In this document: piece after piece, positions 13,601 through 24,712 of the stretch
Layout: each line of letters opens with the position of its first letter
Position numbering within the stretch: the stretch's first letter is position 1
Assembly: GCF_000224145.3 (NCBI RefSeq)
Contig: NC_020170.2
Span: forward strand, 996,932 to 1,060,931
DNA from: Ciona intestinalis
Lineage: Eukaryota > Chordata > Ascidiacea > Phlebobranchia > Cionidae
Length of the DNA: 64,000 bases
Direction of reading: 5' to 3'
Position numbers and translations under genes: made by a program
Notes under the pieces: generated by a model
What the model was told of the DNA's origin: nothing
Seen by the model: the letters and a program-made list of their open reading frames with translations, nothing else
The model's database searches: none

Positions 13601-16600
13601 GTAGACACCGGAATGTGTATCATGTAAATTTTGAAATGTTTTAAGCTATACTACGGATTGAGTTTGTTAATTTGGGAACAATGATAAACTTCTTTAGTAA
13701 ACTCACCAGAATAAGTGAACTAACTTTGTTTCCAGCGTGCTCCAAATTCAATTGAAAGGGTGAAGGCAGCTTTACAAAACTCTGGTGAACAAGGAAGGAT
13801 AAGTCGTGCAAGACCAGCAAGTGTTATGCAGGTACAACTATTTCTTATTACACATATATGTTAGTTTTGTATCATGAGGTGTTAGATCATGGGTAGCTAA
13901 CCTACAGCCAAACCTGGTTAGGCAATTCATCCTGCATGGAAAATGTTATATACATTGTGCATAAGTGTGCAATATCATACCTAATTTTTCTGCAATTTCT
14001 AGTATAATATATAATATTCTCTATAAACTCAGCTTCTTGAGTAAACTTAGTACAGGAATAACAGGGTATTCTGAATATTCCTCAGAGTTCAACCTGTTTC
14101 ATAAGTGCACAAAATCTTTCACTGAGTCAGTTAAATTGCTGTGTTCTAATTTTCATATAAAATGAAACATAGCCTACAAAACAATGGTTGTTACTTGCCT
14201 ATATATTTTGCATTCGGTATTTTTTCTAGCTTCTACACTGTTTCTCCACCACAATTACATTCACCCACACCTGAACCTATCTACAAAGATAATTTAATGA
14301 TTTACAATGTTAGGTTAAGTACATTGATAGTAAAAGCTGTAAACATCGTAAGCTAATCAAGCAATCTCACACTTTTTCATCTAACGCTGTCTACTCTGTA
14401 CTGTTGCACACCACGGACTGAATTAGATGTGATTCATCATACTCTTGTACACAGAGCTGCCATCTTAATTAGGCATAATATAGATTCGGAAATGGTGAAT
14501 AGCATTGTTCTTAATCACAATGAGTCACTATTTGTATTCTTTTAATATAATCTGTAGGAGTGCTATAAATTGCAATGCTAAAACCCTGTGTGGTACTACG
14601 CTAAACATTCGCAGTAGTCAATACAGTTTAGTTTTTAGTGCAGTTATTTTCAAATGATTTAAATCCAGTCAGTCATGTTGTCACAATCCAGAGAAAGCGT
14701 GTGTTTGTATTTTTTAATAAAACCTCTCCGTTTTTTGTGTTTATTTCATAGAACTGGAGAGACGCAATTCACCTAACGTATAAACGTTTGTCAGCGCTGG
14801 TTGACAGTTAGAGCAACAGCTGTGCGTAGATACTGTATTAAGATTGACATTATTATCTCATCTGCCTTAAGCCTGCTTTATTAAGTATCACTTCCAGTTT
14901 AATATCAAATGTTGTGTCAATATGTGTACTGCTTACTGCTAAAAGTTTGCATCACATACTGATCATGTGCAGCAGTTAGCTCAGTTTGGCAGTTTATAAT
15001 TAATCGTGATACAATTTGCGAAATGAAACACTTGTTTCCTGCCAACCTAATGTCATTATGTTCTGTGTAGTCGCGACTTGATTTCTACCAGGAACAGTTA
15101 CTTAGCATTATAGGGCATACCAATAAAAGCATGACCTTTCATTTGGTGAATATTCTTAATGCTTCATTGCTGCTTAACTGTTGTTCTGCCTTAGAGATAT
15201 GTTAGACTGCAGGTTGTTTAGGGTATTAGAATAACCATACAGAGGCCAATTCAGAAAGTGAATTTGACAGTTTTGTAAATTGTATTAAATGTTGTTTTTA
15301 GCTATTTATTCTTTTGTTCTGAGTAGATAAAACGAGGTCGCTTTTATTTTAATTTTTGTAATTAATGTATGATAGATTTCCAAAAATCCGAAAATTTATT
15401 AAAAATCGTTAATTTTAAATCCTAAGTAAACAATAGCCATATGTGTAAATTTGAACAAGATAAATTCTCTTCTCTTTCCTTGGTATAAATTTATCAAATT
15501 TTGATATTGGCAATATGATCAAAATTTTGTATGCTGACAAGATGACAAAGTCTGGTTTATTTGAGTCATTGTTGTCAATTTAACCATGTATGTCTACGCG
15601 TGCCCCTTTGGAATGCTTAGTTTATTTTAGCGAGGTTTGTGGTTAGAATGTCTTACTATCATTTGTGTGGTTTTGCTTGTTGATAGGTTGCACTGTTTGT
15701 TTACGAGGTTTAATTATTGTAATGAATTACTTTTAAATGGCTACTTTCTGTTGGTAATGAAAATGTAATAAAACTGAGATTTATTAGTTTGAATTGTTTT
15801 TATTACGTAAGCTACTGCCAATAGGGTAACTGCCACTATTCTTTTAAATCGTATGCCCACATTATAAAATAGTAAGTACATTGTATTATTCATTCGAATC
15901 TTACTTAAGCTTCATTTAGAATGTTACACAGGAGTTTTAATAAAATTATCATCGATTTAGCTATGATTTTTGGGTAATTTTTTCTCTCGTATGGATTAAA
16001 TGACAAGATTAAACAGATTATTCTGCCATACCCACGCTTGATGCTGAAATCAAAACAAGCCAGCAACAGAAAAAGCTGCCAGAGGCATTCGTCCTTTTGC
16101 AAGTCTGTAATTTGATCTTAAAAGTGCTTCGTTATTGCACTTGACTCAAGTGGTAGTCAGGCAAGCACCGCTGCCTTGCTAGTTATTCGTCACTGTTTTT
16201 ATGGATCAGCTGTGTAGGCTTGGCAGTCATGTGGGAGGGTAATTCCGCCCGTGCGTTCTGTGTTACAGACACGGTTACATGCGTTTCAGAGTGAGTTAGA
16301 ATAGAAATTTTAATGCGAGTTCTAGACCAAAAGTTTTACTTGATTGGTTATGTTTTAGTGGTGTTTGTGTTTTGAGTTTATTTGTGCCATGACATTTTTT
16401 AAATGTATTTTAAATGTCATGCGTGTTCTTGTACGCATGTTTTTTTTTGCATTTTTCAAGTTAATTGAAGTGGAAAGAGTGGATGGAGGTATATTCTCAG
16501 CTAGTAACATGAGTTGTACTATTCTATAAACACACCATGCTTTATGTACAGATATGATACTGAAATCAACTTGACAGTGTAGTTATATGACTTGCCTGAA

Positions 16601-19600
16601 GGCCACTCACACCAATTGCTAGTTACCTGTGACCAGATGTAAGAGAATGGACAGCCTAGTTGTAGAACACCCCTCTGCTCATAGAAATGGGTTAGGGGTG
16701 GAGTTAGGGGTTCGTATGAGGAGCAACAGTGCTCGTATGAGACTTTCCTCGGACGAGAGATTGCTCTTGCGACCTCGCAGTCAAATACGCTCAGTAAGTA
16801 AAAGCTGCCGGATTATATTTATGAATAACTGTTTTACTTTTTCTACTAATCCCATGTTCCGGAGAATAAAACCTGCTATAACTCATTATGCATGGAATGT
16901 AGTACAATATGGTAGGATAATGGATTTTTATTAAAAGTTTCTTTCATGTCTTTACACATTTGGTGGTTTACACAGCATGCATAATGATCTGTATATAAAG
17001 CAATGCACCAAAGTATCAATTATACCCAAGTTACAGCAGATGTTCTTTCGTAATTATTTCCTGTTTGAAATATGATCTTAATACTTGCTTTAGAAAACAA
17101 AATAGGATTTATATCCCATGTGTGGTATGTTTACTTTCCATTACTTCAATGCAAAAAATTCAGGATTTTTTTAATCCTTAAGCGACCATTTTGTTGTTTT
17201 CTTCAATGTTGTTGATTTTACGATCAAGTTCTGAATTCAGTTTTGGTAAAACAAAGTTAAAACTCACAAAGAATGTCTGAAGTGGAGGGATGGGGCTGTG
17301 TTTACTTAGCCCCCCATTAAATACCAAAACAATTCCTATAATAAAACCAGTTGTAACAGCAAGACTATAGATGTCTTTACATTTTGCTAATGCTTTTAAC
17401 TTTACTTGTGTCCGACACTGTTGGGTATATATCTTAATTTATTATTAAACTAAATAGTGTTTTTATAAATGTTATGTTGTAAACATTGAATGTTATGCGC
17501 CAACACAATAATTTACCTTGTTTGGGATTTTTTGGATTTTGTTAATTCATTTCCTATTTAATTGCAGACAAGTTACACGGGTTCAGTAGAAAGAGCCCGA
17601 CAGAATTTCCAGAGCAAACCAAAAAATGGAGAAGACACAACGTCTGTGTCGGAGAAATCCATGGACAGTCGGGTAGGTTTAGATGCAACATACACTGTAC
17701 ATGTATCTGTCTGTTTCACAAATATCAAATCTTGTGTACTGAGGCAATACGATGTACAAGCATTTTTTGCATTTTCCGTATGATAACATTAGTTACTTTG
17801 TATATAAATTGTACTTATAGTTATGATATATGTATAAGATATGGAATTCTTTTTTGCTTTTTAAGTTTCCATATTCGAATTTTTAACTTGGGAAAATAAA
17901 ACACACAAAATCATTCATATATTGTTCTAATTATTTATATGATTATTTATAGATATATTTTAATACAGGGTGAAAATGAGCAAGATGATGAGTATGACAG
18001 ATATCCAGTCTCTGTATCTGTAAGTGCATTGTTAAAGTTTAAGTTTTGAAACAGATTTGATATATTAAATGGCACTGTCACTTTTTTGTCTATTTTCAAT
18101 CTTTTTGCTTGTTTTTTTTGTGCTTTAATTCAAAGAAAAAAGTGTTTATTGTAATGTGATTCTAAGATTTAAAGTATAACATTTAATCTTAAAATTAAAA
18201 CACAATGCATTTTTTGCCGTGACCTAATATGACACTTCGATGTGCTAAACATAGCTTTTGCCTTTCACTGTTGCCTGTGACGTTCTAAGCCACGTCGGAA
18301 TAGCAGGCACGCTGTGATGATAGCTAGGAATGTTTCCTAAACCACATTCACCTCCCAGTTAAGCGCGAATGAAAAAGCGTGGATGTTAAAATCATGTCAA
18401 GGAGATATGGTGGAAATGAGGAAATTGTTGGACAATGATTCTACATTGCTGGAAAAAAAGGTAAGCTCATTAAGCTGTGGATTTGATGATACTTGATGAT
18501 TCAATTAAACTTGAGTTATGCAAAGTTTGGCAAATAGATTAAATTGTTGTAATAGGGTTTTTAAAATTGTAAATCCTTGCTACAAGGCTTGCTCTGCATA
18601 GTAGCTTTTTCCATATTGTATTCATACAACTTTTCATTTTATAGATATATTTCGCCCAAGAATTACATATTGTTTAAACCCATGGTATAAGAATTCACTA
18701 AACCAGTGATTATTTAATCAATGATCATCGAATCAGTGCCGATGCCCTTTTCATAGTTGTTTCTCTGTTTGCTTATGTAGACATAATTATAGGTGGTCCT
18801 GTATATTGTAGTAGTGTACCAAGAGGTAATGAATGAATCAAAAACAATATTTCAATTTTATCATCATAGTTTAACTTTTTTGCACACTTGCGTAATTAAT
18901 CTTGCCTTTGATATTTACTGGTCTATAACAAATTTTTGATGTTTTTACCAGTCTGGCAGTTTTGAAAGGTTAAGATACTAAACTTCCATATTCTATTTAT
19001 TTTAGACAATGTTTGTATCACTTAATGTGTTACTGTACAAACTCCACTAACAATTTTTTTTTTCTGTTTTGCAGGATTTCATCTCGGTAAGTAAACATGT
19101 GGTAACTTTTAGGCTAATGACGACATTTCTTTATTTGTAACTGTAATAATTGTGCTTAACTTTTTATAATTTAATGTTATTTATTCTGTTTAGACTGCAT
19201 TATAATATAGAACATCTTATTAAAACTTCCAATAAAAATCCAATAATTTACCAAATATTTGTATAATTTTAAATTTCAACACCCAATCCATTATTGGTAA
19301 TGAAAGTATAAAATTAATTAGCCATTTATTTGCATTAACTTGTTTTTCCATGTCTTCTCTCATCTCTCCACGATCAACATCTACAGGGCGTAAGTTATTT
19401 TGCTCTGTGTCTAAATTTTAAATATTAATTATTATCTTTTTTCCATGTTTTCTCTAATGTGTGCATCTCATTGGGACAACAGTATGTAAGTATTTATGTA
19501 TTTATTTTTCATCTTTCTCACATACTCTTTAGTGTACACAACTTTCAAAATTTAAGTAAATAAAATCCACCCTTGTGAACGTGTATATATCTTTTGGCGA

Positions 19601-22600
19601 AATACTTTCATTGTTTTTATTCCTTTTAAATTTTATTTTCTTTATTGCATCCACCCAGTGGTTCCTAATAGGTTGTCTTTATGTCAAAATTGTAAACCAT
19701 ACAAAAAATACCCACGAAATAACATATGTAATTCCTTGCCAACGGAGGGAGGTGCCTGAAACAGAACATCCATGTTTATAGCAACTGTTGTTGCATTACT
19801 ACCTATTATTAATACTTGCTTTATTTTACAGACTGCATTACATTGGGCAGCCAAGAAGGGAAATAAGGACATGCTGCATATGCTGCTTGATCTTAAAGTT
19901 GAGGTTAACGTTAAATCGGTAAGTCATATAATTAAAAAAACTTTTGGTATATAGTAGGGTGGGGGAAGATGAGACACATTTTCATTCTGTTTTCTTTGGT
20001 AGCAAACAAAGAACACTTGAACAATTATAAACTGTATCATCACGACTTCCCTTTGGTAATTGTTTAAAACACGATCACAATATTTGGATATTATCTGCTA
20101 AAGGTGTCACATCTTTCACTATTCTGCTACATATCATGCTTTGTAAAATATGTTCAAATTACTAACTTTGTCTTTTTCTTTCATGTTAAATGGAAAAGAA
20201 CGGGGTAAGTCGGGTTTGTTTTAAAAACCAATATTTGCATTATGGTTAAAATGTTTAAGATATTCTACTTAAGTGGTTATACTGTTTTTAAAGTTTATTT
20301 TTAATGCATTTGTGCCACATTGTTAATACTTGAAAATTGCTCTTCTGATAAAAAAGTTAACTTTATTTCTCCAGTGTTGTGGGCCGTAAAACGTCATCAG
20401 GTTAAAAAAGTTGCTGTCTTAAGCAAAAAAGCAAATTTCAAGCATTGCATTATGCCTGGTACCAATAGCTGCAGTTGATTTTTAATAATTTATTATGGTA
20501 AAAATGACTACAAATATAAATCAATCCCATAACCAAATCATCACTGCATGAAAATGAAAACACTGCTTTATTCTGCTTCGAGTGTAAAGTAGATGTTCCA
20601 CATTACAGGGTTATACACCACTACATCTGGCTGCCATGAATGGACACGAAGATATTATCATTTCACTTCTTCAACATGGTTTGATTTATTGTTTATATTT
20701 ATAAACATTAAACTACCCTATCAAATGCCTTATTCGTGTTTTTATATCATATAATACACTAATACCCCTTCTGTGGGTACAATGTAAAGCAAATTGTATT
20801 TACCAGAAAAAATAACGTAATAAAAAGTGTGCAATATTCCCTTTACAACAAAATTAGGTTGATTTTCTGTGAAACTGCAGTATAGGTTAGGCAAGTCTTG
20901 TTATAGTCAGCAAATGAATTAACTGAGATGTCCCGGTCCATAACTTACCAAAGTAACTTATTTATTTCTATTTTTATCAATATTCAATACTATATTATTT
21001 AAATTTCTCTCCTTCAGATGCAAATCCAAAGATGAGAGACTTCAGCGGTCGACTTCCCATACACTACCTCAAGCTAGATATGTCCCTCCCCCTTCAAAGT
21101 AAGCCTCCTCTATCCAACCCACAACATGTATCTAAGCATGGTGTGGTATCATCGCGTGCTGTGTTAAGTGCTGGTGGTGTGGCTCGGTGGAAGCGCCACA
21201 TATTTGCTGGCACATGTCATGGCCATACTGTGTCACACGCCACACAGGATATGCTATCACAAAAGGATATTGCGTGGAAAGAGCCAGATAGGGGTGAGGA
21301 GGCAGATTGCCTTGAACCCATGCCCCCCGCTCCTATCTCAACCGAGAGAAAAGAGTCCGCGGGTAATGGGGCGCACAAGGGGACAAAACTCTCGCGCAAA
21401 AATTCAGTTTTAACAAGTTTTGGTATGGGAAAACGGAAAACGTCTATGAGAAAATCTAAAAACGGGCACGATAAAAACGATCACGGTAAAAACGGCCACG
21501 ATAATGGGAATAGTGGGGAAGTGGTTCCTCTTCCCACCAATAAAGCTTACATAAATCATACTAAGATGTGGAAGCCTGCTGGTCCTAAAAACTAACACTT
21601 ATAATTGCTAACTATATTATAATTTTCTCACCCTATGATTATGCATTAATGGTTGCTTTAATGCGGCTGACAATAGCGCTCCAATCGAAAGATATTTTTG
21701 TTGCAAATATCTTAACATGGTGGCTCACTAACATAACTTTTAATTTTGCAAAAATTCTTTTTTATTTGCTGCATATAATTACTGTTTGTATAGTGTTTTA
21801 TTTTTTACTATATCAGTGTAAGATAAGACGTCATAACTGATGACATCACCATCATGCATTAACATGAGCACGATGCATTGTTACCGTAGCATGTACTTTG
21901 TTTTTTTCATAGCCATTCTACAATGCACAGTGTGGTCACAGAGTAACTGAGATATAATGTGTTGGTACGCTAGTGTTTTCTTGTCTATAAATAGTTTTTC
22001 TTTTTGTCCTTTTGTATCATACCAAATGCACATATTCAGTGTCATGTACAACATGTTTTTGCATTCACTTTGTTTTCACCGCATTCAATCAAAACAGTTC
22101 ATGTTGCAGTTATTTATGTTTGGTTTGTCATTTTCAATCGTGCGGGCAACGCCTAAATTTTGCGCTTTTCATTTTCTGATGTGCTCTGCCCTGCCTACTG
22201 CTCCGTATGTACCCACTTCTTTATGAATCAAAGTGATTCGTCGCCGGCATGTTCGGAGGTTTGCATGTGAAGCCAAACTAACAGCTGGGATTACGGGTTT
22301 GATTCCCGCTGCGGTAAGACCATGTTATTTTTTTTTGTAGCCTGCGTTTTAGTTTTGGCATTTTGGTGAAAGGTTGTGCCACTTTACTAACCACAAAAAT
22401 AACAATCTAACCAACATTGCTCCAGCAATTCCACATCCAGCGAAAATGTGTTTAAATTCAGTAGGCCTACGGGGATTACGGTAATTTATGCTGTATTTTA
22501 TACCGTGATAAAACAACGTGTTTTATTTAGATTTAACTTAATGCTCGTTTCTGTTTTACAGAGTTGCTGTTTGGATCTGAACAAATGATCGTGAAAGGTT

Positions 22601-24712
22601 AGCTTATAAATAAAGTGGTTCACTTACAGTTGTGTGTTGTATAGTAGGGTGGGGGAAAATGGGACACATTTAGCACATAATACCCAGATATTCTGATCGT
22701 ATTTTGAACAATTAACAATGGCCTATGAGGACATAGTTTCATATTTCTTTGAATGTTCTTTGTTACTACTAAATGGGATGAGAAAATAGAGTTAAAAGTG
22801 TCCCATCTTCCCACATCGTACTGTATATGCTTACTGGGTATTTTATGACTCGTTTAAATGGTAATAAGTAAGATGAATGAGTTTTGAAAATCGGATCAGG
22901 CGAGACTAATAAGCCTATATTATCCTATGTTAATATTTAATTTGGTTGAAGTGTTATTAAGCACTTCGCAACCCCGCGTTTTGCAAGTTGTACCAAAGAA
23001 TACTATGATAAAAAGGTCTTTGGTTGTACTGCGGCAGATTTCAGTTAATTGCTAATTTGCATAGCTGAAGCAAACGTCAAAGAATACGTTTGTCTTCCAT
23101 GTTCATGTTGTATAGTAGGATGGGGGAAGTTGGGACACCTTTTAACTCTATTTTCTCGCCCTATGTGGTAGTAAACAAGGAACATACAAAGAATTGTAAA
23201 ATATTATTTAAATTATTTAAAACACGAACAATTATTTAAAACACGAACAGGATATTCGAATATTATGTGCCAAAGCTGTCTCATCTTCCCCCATTCTACA
23301 ATACCACCTTTTACTGCAGGGTTCGCTGCTGGTTTGCGACCTCACGAAACAGATTCTCGGAAAACTAATCGCTTAAGCAGCGCTATTAGTGGCGGCTTAA
23401 CGTCTGTAGGAGCGCTAATGAGCAGATCGTCTGAAGACGTTTCAAAACTTGATGAACCAAATCGACCAGGACGGTCTGGGGTTCGTATTTAAATTTTATT
23501 GCATGAAATCATCTTTTGTAAGCCTTTTCAGCAGACAAACAAATAAATAACATCTTTTCTCTTGGAGGGCAACAACAGTAGTCGGTATAATCCCGATTTC
23601 CTATTTCATACACCCTGTGCCAGCTCTGAATACAGCTTATTGGCCTGTGGATCGTCGCCTTTACCGACAATTTGAGCAACCAACTAGCCTGGAATGGTGC
23701 GATGGCCGATAAGTACCTTTCCCAAGGTCGCCCATCCACAACCCAACCTATAATATCGAGTCCAATATATTTAGTTGCGATAAGAACGCTTCCTGTGTCA
23801 CGACACCGAATAAATTAGTGATCATCGTAAGCAAATTGATACAAAGTTTTACTTTATCTTTTTGTTACTTACAGTCCTTCAGAAACAAAATGTCGCGGAA
23901 GAAACACGGAAAATCTACCAAAGAAAGGCCGACCATAACCCTTGTTACAGCCGAGTGAGTTATGTTCATTTATTAAAACCTTTTTGTAAATTTACCACTT
24001 CAAAGAATATACGTGCGCTCAGAAAAATGGATATATAGTTATGTGGGGTAAGACGGAATACCATTAGAACCAAATCCCTATTTTCTGATAGTGTTTTTAA
24101 CAATTAACAACAGTCTTTTAGAGTCGTGGGAAAAACATGGTTATTATTTTGTAAATATTCTTTGTTTACTACTAAATGGAACGATAAAAGTCAATAAAAC
24201 CATGTTCCAGCTTACCCCACCCCAAACTATATCATATACACCAAAGAAATCTTTTTTTCGTATTCTGCCTTTAATTTTCTATATTTAAACACATTTTCTC
24301 TATTTAAACCCTTCTTCTAAAACAATTATGTTCATTCTTTTGTTTATATATAGTAGGCTAGTAGGTTGGGGAACATGGGACACCTTTGGCACATATTATC
24401 TAAATATCCTGACCGTGTTTTATACATTTAACAACGGTCTATGGAAGTTGTAAGAATAAGATTGTACAAACCTTTCTCAAATGGGACGAGCAAATAGAAT
24501 GAAGATGTGTCCCATCTTCCCCACCCTACTATATATCTAAAATACTTTTCTTTAGCGAAAGTGATTCGGGTTTTGGTTCCATCCGTTCATCAGTAGTGAG
24601 TCTTCCACTCTCCGCTTCCACACCTAACTTACAGAGGTCGACGCCAAACACACCTAATCCTTCCAGAGCAGGGGAGCGAGCGAGGAGCAACACGGACTCC
24701 AACGTTATATGA
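10672..24712 (+). CDS. Sosondowah-type ankyrin-repeat protein (SOWAHA/B/C family)
   Basis: Proposed coding exons: 10672-10789, 11321-11382, 11715-11973, 12370-12671, 13012-13142, 13736-13831, (cassette 16623-16793), 17568-17672, 17969-18019, 18359-18460, 19075-19086, 19387-19389, 19493-19495, 19832-19918, 20199-20204, 20609-20678, 21018-21098, 22562-22597, 23320-23480, 23875-23954, 24556-24712. Residues 1-70 form the SOWAH N-terminal domain (CEFITSHGGKVKNITLVSNF, then FKECVNTVAVVKTENGEKYV). A Lys/His/Ser-rich linker follows. The ankyrin block begins LSANEKAWMLKSCQGDMVEM and continues DFISGYTALHWAAKKG and GYTPLHLAAMNGHEDI. The Ser-rich tail ends TDSNVI. Total is about 640 residues if one missing base in exon 4 is allowed for. 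Function of the family is poorly known. The donors after 20678 (GTTTGA) and 23480 (GTTCGT) are weak. Confidence 0.88.
12370..12671 (+). CDS. SOWAH exon 4, carries an apparent one-base frameshift
   Basis: Entry phase from exon 3 gives the frame DLNNSYNPTQDVPFADGSPQ through HKHHKSNRSTP to SRKSREEKSSS, then stops in TLLI*. The frame needed to join exon 5 reads HGSPHKEKHKHKKEGKV and HKSADTLG and is open only from 12521. The switch must lie at about 12521-12600. It needs one extra base (or two fewer), and exactly one added base makes the whole CDS a multiple of three. A sequencing or assembly indel is the simplest reading; no plausible small intron fixes the frame. Confidence 0.6.
13832..16622 (+). 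other. Long SOWAH intron, no exon recognised
   Basis: About 2.8 kb of AT-rich sequence. Short open frames at 13965-14165 and 14162-14356 lack splice context and family similarity. No MITE or SINE copy was recognised. Confidence 0.5.
16623..16793 (+). CDS. SOWAH cassette exon or alternative first exon
   Basis: An open segment ends at a strong donor (TCA|GTAAGT). With the acceptor CTAG at 16619-16622 it is 171 nt, phase 0 to 0, so it can be included or skipped in frame between exons 13736-13831 and 17568-17672. Alternatively the in-frame ATG at 16647 could start a shorter isoform lacking the SOWAH domain. The peptide is Arg/Ser-rich (RMRSNSARMRLSSDERLLL). Codon use looks coding, but no homologue is recognised. 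Confidence 0.5.
19075..19086 (+). CDS. SOWAH 12-nt micro-exon (DFIS)
   Basis: Bounded by TTTTGCAG and GTAAGT, phase 0 to 0. It supplies DFIS, which precedes the ankyrin helix motif in SOWAH proteins. Confidence 0.85.
19387..19389 (+). CDS. SOWAH 3-nt micro-exon (Gly, GGC)
   Basis: The sequence reads ATCTACAG|GGC|GTAAGT. The upstream stretch is pyrimidine-rich and the donor is perfect. One glycine is needed between DFIS and the next residue to restore the ankyrin motif. Confidence 0.72.
19493..19495 (+). CDS. SOWAH 3-nt micro-exon (Tyr, TAT)
   Basis: The sequence reads GGGACAACAG|TAT|GTAAGT. The tyrosine completes G-Y-T-A-L-H-W together with the glycine micro-exon and the exon at 19832. Confidence 0.72.
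19953..20130. repeat. MITE copy 7, between SOWAH micro-exons
   Basis: Lies between exon 19832-19918 and micro-exon 20199-20204, reversed relative to copy 6. The right end is degraded. Confidence 0.8.
20199..20204 (+). CDS. SOWAH 6-nt micro-exon (Asn-Gly)
   Basis: The sequence reads GGAAAAG|AACGGG|GTAAGT. It joins VEVNVKS to GYTPLHLAA as VKSNGGYTPLHLAA, the spacing expected between consecutive ankyrin repeats. Confidence 0.78.
21018..21595 (+). CDS. SOWAH alternative long 3' exon (read-through isoform)
   Basis: The exon beginning at 21018 (DANPKMRDFSGRLPIHYLK) has a good internal donor at 21099 (GTAAGC) used by the main model. If that donor is ignored, the frame stays open to a TAA at 21593-21595. 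This adds about 165 Lys/Ser/His-rich residues, including repeated NGHDKNDHGKNGHD. The extension is long and compositionally similar to the rest of the protein, so a distinct C-terminal isoform is plausible. Confidence 0.6.
21596..22561 (+). other. SOWAH 3' region/intron with tRNA-like fragment
   Basis: Follows the read-through stop. At about 22255-22315 is a tRNA-like stretch whose GGGTTTGATTCCCGCTGCGG resembles a T-arm/B-box; the remainder does not fold as a tRNA, so it is probably a short SINE relic. Confidence 0.45.
22643..22823. repeat. MITE copy 8, SOWAH intron
   Basis: Both ends recognisable; starts about 45 bp after the donor at 22598. Confidence 0.85.
23113..23300. repeat. MITE copy 9, SOWAH intron, next to an acceptor
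   Basis: Reversed relative to copy 8, with a short internal duplication (AATTATTTAAAACACGAACA). Its right end stops about 20 bp before the acceptor of exon 23320-23480, so the element borders the branch/pyrimidine region. Confidence 0.85.
24040..24231. repeat. MITE copy 10, last SOWAH intron, diverged
   Basis: The ends read GTGGGGTAAGACGG and CAGCTTACCCCACCCC, a diverged subtype of the family. Confidence 0.7.
24351..24530. repeat. MITE copy 11, last SOWAH intron, next to an acceptor
   Basis: Near-complete copy ending CCACCCTACTATATA, about 25 bp before the acceptor of the last SOWAH exon (24556). Confidence 0.85.

Noticed and set aside
22255..22315. tRNA gene
   Set aside because: Only a T-arm-like piece is present.
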